A stretch of DNA of 13,034 nucleotides from an uncultured Odoribacter sp. Its GTDB lineage: Bacteria > Bacteroidota > Bacteroidia > Bacteroidales > Marinifilaceae. Positions 6,316 through 12,919 of this stretch are shown in pieces. The notes under the pieces were generated by a model. That model worked only from the letters and a program-made list of their open reading frames with translations, was not told the DNA's origin and searched no databases. The DNA lies in NCBI GenBank assembly GCA_934725835.1, contig CAKVCR010000050.1, positions 1-13,034 of the forward strand, given 5' to 3'. The first letter of the stretch is position 1. Each line of letters opens with the position of its first letter. A program made the translations under genes and the position numbers.

Positions 6316-7443
6316 ATGAAAAAGTTTTGTATTTACATTGTATTGTGTGTCACTTGTGGATGTAGTTCGGTCACAAGTAAGAAAGATTTTTCAATAAAGC
6401 CTTTGTCTTTGAAAAAAGAGACAGTTTTTAGTTTGAACATAGATACATGCTTTTTAGATAGTGTCCCGACATCGCATGTTGTGGAGAGTAGTATTCATGC
6501 AGGAAAGATATATCTTCTAGATAAGTTGTTTTGTACTTTAAACGAATTTAATTTGGATGGAAGATTTCAGAAGCGTTATTTAGGGCAAGGACGTGCAAAT
6601 AACGAAACAACTATTGGACGTATTGCGACACATGCTTTTGTTGGCAACAAGCTATTTTTATTGGATCACAGTGGAGGATATCATTTATACGATGAAAATT
6701 TCTATTTGGAGCGTTATTTTAGATTGATTTATGATAACCGCTGGGAGTATGATAGAATATATGAAACTCCATCAGCTTATACACAGCGATATAATGATAT
6801 TGTTTGTCGAAGTTTTAATGGAAATGTTTTTTTTAATGTGCATTTGGCTCATTTGAATTATAATTTCATAACAACCCTGGAAAAGCATTTGGAAAGGAAT
6901 GCCAATGTTCAGGAAATTGATTTGAAAGAAGAGGATTTCGGTCGCCTCCTTGCCATTGGCTATCCGGAAAGTTATAAATCAGATTCGTATACGAAAGCTA
7001 TTTTTTCATCTGTTGTTTATGATATTGATAGTTTTGGCAATTTTTATCTGACATACGAGGCGGATTCTTTGATTTATGTGTATGATAAGAATTTCAAAAT
7101 GAAAGAATGTTATGGATTGGCAGGATATGATATGAAGTTGGATTATATACAAACGAATACACCGCAAGAGGTGGGGCGGTATTATAGAAAAGAACGTAAT
7201 ACAAAAGGATTTTATAATTGGTTGGAGTATGTTGATGAAACAAAAGTTCTTTTTCGTTCTTATCAAAAAGGAATAGAGAAGCAGACTGATGGTTTGCAGA
7301 TATATCGGGAAGGTGTTTTGATAGGAGATTTGGATGTGCCTAAAGGATTGAGAGTTATGGGTTTTATAGAGCCTTATTATTATTCTTATATTTTACCGAA
7401 TGAAGATAATGGGAATCTTTATTTTTATAGATTTAAGATATGA
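6316..7443 (+). CDS. Beta-propeller-like lipoprotein
   Basis: The 375-residue product has a short signal, MKKFCIYIVLCVTCGC, whose likely acylated residue is Cys16. The lipobox TCGC is weaker than in its neighbours, with Cys at -2. The body shows propeller-style units: KIYLLDKLFCTLNEFNLDGRF at about 64-84, then GQGRANNE at 90-97, close to RGRARNE in the 4541 product, then KLFLLDHSGGYHLYD. Strand repeats continue to the end (GNLYFYRFKI). It most likely folds as a six-bladed propeller of the TolB-like/DUF group but is more diverged than the others. It closes module 2; the next ~80 bp hold nothing recognisable before the second duplicated leader block. Its ligand and function are unknown. Confidence 0.7.
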   Translation: MKKFCIYIVLCVTCGCSSVTSKKDFSIKPLSLKKETVFSLNIDTCFLDSVPTSHVVESSIHAGKIYLLDKLFCTLNEFNLDGRFQKRYLGQGRANNETTIGRIATHAFVGNKLFLLDHSGGYHLYDENFYLERYFRLIYDNRWEYDRIYETPSAYTQRYNDIVCRSFNGNVFFNVHLAHLNYNFITTLEKHLERNANVQEIDLKEEDFGRLLAIGYPESYKSDSYTKAIFSSVVYDIDSFGNFYLTYEADSLIYVYDKNFKMKECYGLAGYDMKLDYIQTNTPQEVGRYYRKERNTKGFYNWLEYVDETKVLFRSYQKGIEKQTDGLQIYREGVLIGDLDVPKGLRVMGFIEPYYYSYILPNEDNGNLYFYRFKI

Positions 7444-7521
7444 AATTGGTGTAATGGTTGAAGTAGTAAAAAGGGATACGTTATGAATTGTTCTGTTTAA
7501 TAGAGGAATGTTCGTTTTTGA

Positions 7522-7873
7522 GTAATGTCTCACTTTAAATATTATAAATCAAGAAACAGAGATAAACAAGCATGTCATTGGAACGGGTGAAAAAAAGGAG
7601 TAGTCCCTCTCATCCGTGGAGTTATTTAAACCAGGTTTTTATAACTACCGAATAAAAAAGGACTACCAATAAGCATTTACAAAATAACGAAAAGTATTTC
7701 GTTTTATTATCTGAAGAAATAATAAATATGAGAAAAATTAAATTTTTAGTGGCATCGCTTTTATTTTGTGCGATGAGCTACGCAGGATATATGGGATATG
7801 AAAGAGTGACTATGTCAGAGGCTGAAAGGTTTATGCAGGCAAATGTGGAGGCGTTGACGAGTGGAGAGAGTGG
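7522..7873 (+). repeat. Duplicated NVEALT leader block, copy B
   Basis: This is the second copy of the block at 3908-4256. Its non-coding part is 206 bp, with two extra As in the run near 7590 and one more near the start codon. The pairable arms are kept: GTAGTCC at 7600-7606 with GGACTAC at 7660-7666, and the AACGAAA/TTTCGTT hairpin at 7686-7703. Homology ends right after the SGESG codons of NVEALT-3. The high identity implies a recent duplication or ongoing gene conversion. Confidence 0.9.
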
Positions 7874-7973
7874 AGGGGATGGATTGTGTCATCCTCCTTA
7901 TACAGTAACTTGTATGACCATATATCCTAATGGAGTTGCAGTAGATCTTCCAGGAACATTTATTGCTAGATAA
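7728..7973 (+). CDS. NVEALT family small exported protein (copy 3)
   Basis: This 81-residue copy has a leader almost identical to copy 2: hydrophobic segment at about 5-22, NVEALT at 39-44, then SGESGG. The short tail DGLCHPPYTVTC...FIAR has two cysteines (54 and 62), eight residues apart, and is unrelated to the tail of copy 2. A perfect palindrome that looks like a terminator follows its stop codon by 12 bp, so the peptide mRNA may be made in excess over the downstream propeller genes. The ending SGESGG could be read as a double-glycine leader junction, but the N-terminal hydrophobic segment argues for Sec export. The actual processing is unknown. Confidence 0.85.
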   Translation: MRKIKFLVASLLFCAMSYAGYMGYERVTMSEAERFMQANVEALTSGESGGDGLCHPPYTVTCMTIYPNGVAVDLPGTFIAR

Positions 7974-7985
7974 TAGTTGTAACAA

Positions 7986-8017
7986 GGTTGTTGACTTAAA
8001 ATTTTAAGTCAACAACC
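7986..8017 (+). terminator. Perfect 32-bp palindrome, probable terminator/attenuator
   Basis: The two 16-base arms, GGTTGTTGACTTAAAA and its exact reverse complement, abut without mismatch, giving a hairpin with an AAAATTTT centre and a GGTTGTTGAC stem base. A T-rich stretch (TATATTAGATTTT) follows. It lies 12 bp after NVEALT-3 and 68 bp before the next lipoprotein gene. A terminator that allows partial read-through would raise the peptide-to-propeller ratio. As a perfect dyad it could act in both directions or bind a dimeric protein. Confidence 0.7.
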
Positions 8018-8084
8018 TATATTAGATTTTGTCGAAGAATTGTTAGGGTTTAAAATTACCTTGATTTGAAATTTAGATGTAACG

Positions 8085-9155
8085 ATGAAAGTTATGAAGT
8101 TTTCAATATTGATAGTTCTGTTGTCGTTTTTTGTATTGTCTTGTAATTCCCGAAAAACGTCCGGTAATATTTATGATATTTTTCCAGAGGCGGTCTCTTT
8201 GATATCGGCACGTGAAGTGGTCATTGAAGATTATTTGTCATTCATTTCCAGGATGGCGATAATGGATTCGATAGTTATTGTACAATCGTATAACAGTTCG
8301 CATAATTTTTATGCCTATAGTATCTATAGTGGATTGCCGATGAATAAATTGGTGGCTTATGGACGGAGCATCAATGAATCCCTGTGGGCTAATATGCAGA
8401 ATCCGTATCAGGATAATTTTGTTATGTATGATGTGAACAAATCCGTTCTCGGTATTTTGCCTTTGGAACAGTTAGATGATACATCAGTCGTTTTTGAACG
8501 AATATCCATACAGAAAGAACCTTCGTTTATGTATACTCCGGATGTCAATATGCTAAGTGGAGGGCGTTTTTTATTCAAAGGTTATGATGAGGTCAAAAAT
8601 ACCGTTTTTAAAATAACCGACAAGGATTTTAAAACATTGTATGATTTCGGTTCGGTCGATGAAGTCAAGTTGAATGAGGAAATTTCTTCAAAAGGTGTGC
8701 TGGCAACCCAGCAGGGAAGTATTGTGGTAAATCGAGAGGGGACGCATTGGGTCTATACTTCTAATTGTGGAACAACCATCCGTTTTTTTGATGGCAGCAA
8801 TAGAGATGAAATACCGGAAGAAACCAATGCTTATCATTACGATGTTCCGGAATTTAAGATAGTCGGTACAAGAGCAGCGATGCTGGAAAACAATGTGGTA
8901 GGAGTTCTTTCTGCGACATGCGGAAACGGTAAGTATTACATGCTGCACCAGTCCAAGACAATATTGGAGGATAAACAGAAAAGGAGTGGAAATGTAGTGT
9001 TGGTTTTTGATTTGTCAGGCAAGCCGTTGTGTAAGTATAAATTGGATAGAGATGTAAAGCTTATTTCTTATTGTGAGAAAACAAATTCGTTGTTTGGTTT
9101 GTCTGTTAACGAAAAGGAGCAGGATGTTTTGATTGAATTTGAGCTTGTTTTGTAA
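8085..9155 (+). CDS. BF3164/TolB-like propeller lipoprotein
   Basis: The 356-residue product has the signal MKVMKFSILIVLLSFFVLSC with a good lipobox, VLSC, and Cys20. An alternative start three codons in (MKFSIL) would also work. The body has repeated blade units: HNFYAYSIYSGLPMNKLVAYGRSINES at about 73-99 (GRSINE matches the GRxxNE turn of the module 2 propellers), NFVMYDVNKSVLGIL, and near the end VVLVFDLSGKPLCKYKL. This is the layout of the TolB_like/BF3164 lipoproteins, expected to be envelope six-bladed propellers. It is the first gene after the palindrome in module 3. The 67 bp upstream hold only a weak promoter-like match. The ligand is unknown. Confidence 0.78.
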   Translation: MKVMKFSILIVLLSFFVLSCNSRKTSGNIYDIFPEAVSLISAREVVIEDYLSFISRMAIMDSIVIVQSYNSSHNFYAYSIYSGLPMNKLVAYGRSINESLWANMQNPYQDNFVMYDVNKSVLGILPLEQLDDTSVVFERISIQKEPSFMYTPDVNMLSGGRFLFKGYDEVKNTVFKITDKDFKTLYDFGSVDEVKLNEEISSKGVLATQQGSIVVNREGTHWVYTSNCGTTIRFFDGSNRDEIPEETNAYHYDVPEFKIVGTRAAMLENNVVGVLSATCGNGKYYMLHQSKTILEDKQKRSGNVVLVFDLSGKPLCKYKLDRDVKLISYCEKTNSLFGLSVNEKEQDVLIEFELVL

Positions 9156-9156
9156 A

Positions 9157-9188
9157 CTAAAAAAAACAGTGATATGAGAAAAATTAAA
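9157..9188 (+). repeat. Relic of an NVEALT upstream/start region
   Basis: These 32 bases match 12944-12974, the bases just before and at the start of NVEALT-4, with a single one-base gap in the A run. They include the CAGTGAT spacer, the ATG and the first codons MRKIK. Homology then fades. This places a former NVEALT gene between the two propeller genes of module 3. Confidence 0.75.
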
Positions 9189-9230
9189 ATTTTAAAGGTG
9201 ACTTTGATAGAGTTGCCCTTAATAATTTAA
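9174..9230 (+). pseudogene. Degenerate NVEALT start, 18-codon ORF
   Basis: The ATG of the relic opens a frame of 18 codons (MRKIKILKVTLIELPLII) that ends at TAA 9228-9230, 14 bp before the next lipoprotein ATG. MRKIK is the shared NVEALT start, but the rest has lost the leader and the motif. It is most likely a dead gene remnant. It could still be translated as a small upstream peptide feeding ribosomes to the next gene. Confidence 0.6.
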
Positions 9231-9244
9231 TATATTGATAAAAT

Positions 9245-10327
9245 ATGAATAAGCTATATTATGTATTGGGAGTACTATTGTTATGTGCCTGTTATGATAG
9301 TAAACCTTCTGATAGCATGGCATTCGATAAAGTCGTGTATATAGATGGTTTTCCTAAATCTTATAGACTAGAAAAAGGGATGCGGTTGAATTTGCAACTG
9401 GTTGGAGTGGAGAGTTTGTTGGTGAAGGATTCAATGTTGATAGTATCAACATCTGATAAAAATGGATATTGGTCGTTTTGGAAATTACCCAATTATGAGG
9501 ATTTAGGAAAGTATATTACTGGAGGAAAGAGTGATAAGGAATTTGTATATTCTCCTAGAGTGGCAAATCAATATTTCGTAAAACAAGCCAATAAGTGGAA
9601 TGCTAGGATATATGATTTTAATACGGGCAATATTTTGTCTATGAATATATATAATACGTTGGATTGTAATAAATTGGTTGCAAATATTGAAAAATATGAA
9701 CTTCCTAGAGGTTTATACAGTCTTATCTGTGTGGATAGTTCTTCCTTTTTTTGTCGGCAGATAGATGGTGATTATACACAACTTTCTAGATTTATGTTGA
9801 CAAATAAGGGAAAATCAGTTTTTGAAAATATGGAAATGTTGAACCAGGCTTCGATAGATGCAGGTTATGATTTTAATATATTGGGAACATATTGTAGATA
9901 TGATTCTGGAACCAATAGAGTTGTGGAGGCTTCGATGGATTTAAATCATATTAATCTGTATTCATTAGATAGTGATTTTCGTCTGACTATTTGTTGTGGA
10001 AAACAATTGGATAAAATTAGAGAAGTGCAGCATACGGAGCGTAGACGAAAAAAAATAGTATATAATTATCTGTCTTCTTATACTGATTTTTTTGCAGCAC
10101 TTTATCAAAATGATACTCAGGAAAATATTTATTCAGGAAAAGCTAAAGCTCAAACAATTCAATTTTATGATTGGAATGGGAAGCCTTTGATGGAAATTGT
10201 TTTGGATAGAAGAATCAATTCATTTGATATAGATTTTTCTACAGGATATTTGTATACGTTGAGTTATGAACAGGATGAGATGTATGTTTATGATATTGGA
10301 GAAATATTGCAGGATATAAAACAATAG
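9245..10327 (+). CDS. TolB-like propeller lipoprotein
   Basis: The 360-residue product has the signal MNKLYYVLGVLLLCAC with lipobox LCAC and Cys16. Blade-like units include SMLIVSTSDKNGYWSFWKLP at about 63-82, a GGKSDKEF turn at 93-100 in the place of the GRxxNE/GRGPGEY turn of its neighbours, IYDFNTGNI, and a C-terminal unit FDIDFSTGYLYTLSYE followed by MYVYDIGE. This fits the TolB_like/BF3164 group of predicted six-bladed propellers. The gene is AT-rich compared with the genes to its right. It is followed after about 70 bp by the intact thioredoxin-like gene. The function beyond envelope localisation is unknown. Confidence 0.75.
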   Translation: MNKLYYVLGVLLLCACYDSKPSDSMAFDKVVYIDGFPKSYRLEKGMRLNLQLVGVESLLVKDSMLIVSTSDKNGYWSFWKLPNYEDLGKYITGGKSDKEFVYSPRVANQYFVKQANKWNARIYDFNTGNILSMNIYNTLDCNKLVANIEKYELPRGLYSLICVDSSSFFCRQIDGDYTQLSRFMLTNKGKSVFENMEMLNQASIDAGYDFNILGTYCRYDSGTNRVVEASMDLNHINLYSLDSDFRLTICCGKQLDKIREVQHTERRRKKIVYNYLSSYTDFFAALYQNDTQENIYSGKAKAQTIQFYDWNGKPLMEIVLDRRINSFDIDFSTGYLYTLSYEQDEMYVYDIGEILQDIKQ

Positions 10328-10396
10328 AGAGATTGTTACCAATAAATATAATTGGTTTTGCAGATGAATTTATGGTTTTGTTTATATTTTATGAGT

Positions 10397-10981
10397 ATGA
10401 AAGTAAGTGTATTTTTCTTTGTATGTCTGATGTTTGTGTGTGCTTGTACGGGGCGTAAGCAGCAGGTTGCAGATGAAATAAAGGTTTTGCAAGCGAAAGA
10501 AATTCAGATTCCGTCGAAGTTGCCTGTAATGAAGCGAGGGGAGAAAGTGGCAGATTTTGAGGGAGGGAATCCAAAGGGGCTTAAATTGGTTGTATATGCA
10601 GATTCTGTCGGATGTACAGCCTGTGCCATCAATCATATAGATACCTGGAGTTCTTTGGTCGATTACGCAAAAGGATTTTCAGGACGTTTGAAATTTTATT
10701 TTATATTTTCCCCGATGAAGCGTGAGGTCCGCTCTACGGAATTGTTGATTGCCAATACTAATTTCGATTATCCGATACTGATAGATACTTTAGGCGAATT
10801 TGAACGCCTGAATCCTCACCTGCCGAAGAACCAGGCTTTGCATACGTTTCTGCTGGATGAAAACAATCGTGTGATTCTGGTAGGAAATCCGTTGCACAAC
10901 AAGAAAATCAAGGAGATGTTTTATAAGATAGTGGAAGAGAAGTTGGGTAAGCCGGGGGAGGTTGCTGTCAAGGAGAATTGA
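10397..10981 (+). CDS. Thioredoxin-like redox lipoprotein
   Basis: The start at 10397 gives a 194-residue protein with signal MKVSVFFFVCLMFVCAC (Cys17). The frame extends to an ATG at 10352, but that adds 15 residues before the signal, and the paralogue at 5683 begins at the equivalent MK. SVGCTACAIN carries a CxxC pair at Cys73 and Cys76, followed by the strand FYFIFSP and late in the chain TFLLDENNRVILVGNPL, which resembles the beta strands of TlpA-type thioredoxin folds. No clear cis-proline is visible before TFLL (it reads ALHT), so the activity is uncertain. It lies directly upstream of a DoxX/MauE-type membrane protein, a known pairing for envelope redox proteins, which suggests it makes, breaks or corrects disulfides, possibly in NVEALT tails. 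Confidence 0.72.
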   Translation: MKVSVFFFVCLMFVCACTGRKQQVADEIKVLQAKEIQIPSKLPVMKRGEKVADFEGGNPKGLKLVVYADSVGCTACAINHIDTWSSLVDYAKGFSGRLKFYFIFSPMKREVRSTELLIANTNFDYPILIDTLGEFERLNPHLPKNQALHTFLLDENNRVILVGNPLHNKKIKEMFYKIVEEKLGKPGEVAVKEN

Positions 10982-10983
10982 TT
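10916..10983 (+). repeat. Near-identical 68-bp tract shared with 6197-6264
   Basis: This is the second copy of the tract ending the thioredoxin-like gene, with two adjacent substitutions relative to 6197-6264. Here it leads into the DoxX/MauE gene; there that gene is missing and a propeller gene follows. Confidence 0.75.
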
Positions 10984-10992
10984 GTGGCAGTG

Positions 10993-12021
10993 ATGGATTA
11001 TATGAAGAAAAAGGGGGCAGGCATATTATTGGGAGCGGTGTTTGTCCTGTCCGGTTTTGTGAAGGCTGTCGACCCGGTGGGCTTTTCTTATAAGATTGAG
11101 GAGTATTTGCGGATGTTCGGGTGGACGGAATGGAACGGAGCCGCCGTTGCTTTTGCTGTCGTGCTTTGTGCTGCCGAAATGATATTGGGGCTGTTGCTGC
11201 TGTCGGGATTGTGGAGAAGGTCGGCGGCAGTGGCAGCCATTCTGTTTGTGTCGGGCTTTACGGTGCTGACGTATGTGATTTATGCCGACCCATATGGCGG
11301 GATAAACGAGTGCGGCTGTTTTGGCGAGGCGATTCATCTTTCGAACGGAGCGACTTTGGCGAAGAATGTCTTTTTGCTGCTGGTAGCAGGAGTGAATCTG
11401 TGGCAGGCTTTCAGAGCGGAGAGGTGCGGTTTTGAGGTTTGGCAGGCTGGATTGGTTGCCGGCATCGTGGTGTTGGCTTTTGCCGTGCCGCTGTATGCCT
11501 GTCTTTATTTGCCACCCTTTGATTTTTTGCCTTATGGGGTGGGCAGCAGGGTGGAACGCGGGAGTGAACTGAGGTGGTATGATGCAGGATTCAATGATGT
11601 GACGGAAAAGATGTTTGCAGAGGGCAAGCCGGTTTATATGGTGGGGATGCGCAGTGCGATGTCTTCTGAGGCGGTGGAGCGGATGGCTGCTTTGTACGAG
11701 GCGTATCGCAGCGGTGAAATCGTTCTTTTTGCGGCAGCTTCGGAGAGCGGGTTGGCATTTCCCGGTGGAGGGAATGTGCCGGTCTGTTTTATGGACGGGG
11801 TGGTGCTGAAGTCGTTGTTGCGAAGCCGTGTCGGTGTGGTGGCTTTTACAGCGGAAGGGCGCATTGCCGGTAAATGGAATCTGTTGCATACGCCTTACCG
11901 TTTTACCGGCGGGTACGGTAAAGAGTTGTGCGGTGAACGCCGGAAGCAGGTTGTGTTTTTCGGCGTGTTGGCAGTCATGTTGTTTTTGTTGTTTTATGGA
12001 CGTAAAAAGTTGGTGAAATGA
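10993..12021 (+). CDS. DoxX/MauE-family redox membrane protein with C-terminal domain
   Basis: The start at ATG 10993 (MDYMKKKGAG) gives 342 residues. TTG 10978, overlapping the upstream stop, and GTG 10984 are possible alternatives. Four membrane helices are visible at about 8-25, 50-72, 77-97 and 121-138. The SGFVKAVDPVG signature follows helix 1, and CGCFG sits at 107-111 just before helix 4; both are typical of Bacteroidetes DoxX/MauE-like proteins. A fifth helix (~152-172) leads to an extracytoplasmic domain of about 140 residues without a clear CxxC, and a last helix (~320-337) precedes a basic tail. Family knowledge suggests electron or disulfide exchange across the inner membrane with a thioredoxin-like partner, here the gene just upstream. 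The gene is more GC-rich than modules 2-3 and overlaps the signal peptidase gene by 4 bp. Confidence 0.78.
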   Translation: MDYMKKKGAGILLGAVFVLSGFVKAVDPVGFSYKIEEYLRMFGWTEWNGAAVAFAVVLCAAEMILGLLLLSGLWRRSAAVAAILFVSGFTVLTYVIYADPYGGINECGCFGEAIHLSNGATLAKNVFLLLVAGVNLWQAFRAERCGFEVWQAGLVAGIVVLAFAVPLYACLYLPPFDFLPYGVGSRVERGSELRWYDAGFNDVTEKMFAEGKPVYMVGMRSAMSSEAVERMAALYEAYRSGEIVLFAAASESGLAFPGGGNVPVCFMDGVVLKSLLRSRVGVVAFTAEGRIAGKWNLLHTPYRFTGGYGKELCGERRKQVVFFGVLAVMLFLLFYGRKKLVK

Positions 12022-12908
12022 ATAAGAAACCGGACATCTGGGATATCCTGTTGCGGGTGATGTATGCCTTTATCGGTCTGGGGGTGCTGACGGGCATTTT
12101 TATCGCTGTGCGTGTCTATGTGGCAGACCAGTTTGTGATTCCGACGGATTCGATGCGTCCGACGTTGATACCCGGGGATTATGTGATTGTCAACAAGCTG
12201 ATTGCCGGTGCAAGGATTTATGACCGTCTTGATTTCAAGGATGGTGACCAGCTGGAGTGTCATCGGGTGAAAGGGTTGCGGAAAGTGGAACACAACGACA
12301 TCGTGATTTTCAATTTCCCGTTGAACAGGAGCAAGCACCGGATAGAATTTAAAATCAATTATGTCTACGGCAAACGCTGTATCGGGTTGCCGGGTGATAC
12401 GGTGGAGATACGGAACGGTTTTTTTAGGAACAGTCATTATGACGGGATTTTAGGGATGGCAGAGGAGCAGCGCCGTCTGTCGGAGACACCGGATTCTTTG
12501 ATTGCAGGAAATGTGTTACATGCATATCCGTTTGATTTCCGTCATTATGGTTGGACAATCAAGGAATTCGGTCCGCTTTATGTGCCTCAGATAGGAGGAC
12601 GGGTGGAACTTGATTCCGTCAATTACTGCCTTTACCGGTTGGTGATAGAATATGAGACGGGCAAGCAGCTTGCGCTTGATGCCGGAGGGCATTTGATGCT
12701 TGGAGGCGAGCTGATAGACAGCTATGTGTTCCGGGGAGATTATTATTTCTTTTGCGGAGACCGGGTACTGGATTCAAACGATTCCCGCTATTGGGGCTTC
12801 GTCCCGGAGGAGTTTATTGTCGGAGTAGTCACTCGCATCACCTATTCGCGGGACAGGAAGAGCGGAGAGTTTCGTTGGGACAGGTTGTTGAAGGGGGTGG
12901 GCAAGTAA
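12018..12908 (+). CDS. Signal peptidase I (S26 family)
   Basis: The 296-residue product has one N-terminal membrane helix (~16-36). The S26 boxes follow in order: IPTDSMRPTLIPGDYVIVNK at 41-60 with nucleophile Ser45, YGKRCIGLPGDTVEI with general base Lys119, and FFCGDRVLDSNDSRYWGFVP for the late conserved box. All residues needed for the Ser-Lys dyad are present, so it should be an active inner-membrane leader peptidase. The ATGA overlap with the DoxX/MauE gene shows shared translation. Its place at the end of an NVEALT module and before another suggests a dedicated processing enzyme, a second copy beside a housekeeping lepB elsewhere. That genome-wide claim cannot be tested here. Confidence 0.92.
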   Translation: MNKKPDIWDILLRVMYAFIGLGVLTGIFIAVRVYVADQFVIPTDSMRPTLIPGDYVIVNKLIAGARIYDRLDFKDGDQLECHRVKGLRKVEHNDIVIFNFPLNRSKHRIEFKINYVYGKRCIGLPGDTVEIRNGFFRNSHYDGILGMAEEQRRLSETPDSLIAGNVLHAYPFDFRHYGWTIKEFGPLYVPQIGGRVELDSVNYCLYRLVIEYETGKQLALDAGGHLMLGGELIDSYVFRGDYYFFCGDRVLDSNDSRYWGFVPEEFIVGVVTRITYSRDRKSGEFRWDRLLKGVGK

Positions 12909-12919
12909 AGACAGGAAAG

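Noticed and set aside
3908..7873. Composite transposon or invertible segment flanked by the leader blocks
   Set aside because: The blocks are in direct, not inverted, orientation, and no transposase, invertase or target duplication is visible.
8040..8068. Promoter before the 8085 lipoprotein (TTGATTTG at 8061-8068)
   Set aside because: One mismatch in the -7 element and no good TTTG at 19-21 bp upstream; too weak to annotate.
9389..9400. Further TTTGCAAC copy near 9393
   Set aside because: It is a single copy inside the coding region of the 9245 lipoprotein, without phased partners.
10352..10396. Longer N-terminus for the thioredoxin-like lipoprotein
   Set aside because: The added 15 residues precede the signal peptide, and the paralogue at 5683 starts at the position equivalent to 10397.
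11026..11889. 287-codon minus-strand frame
   Set aside because: It is antisense to the DoxX/MauE gene, which has clear membrane helices and motifs. The reverse frame is rich in His, Gln and Arg and looks like a shadow from GC-richer DNA.
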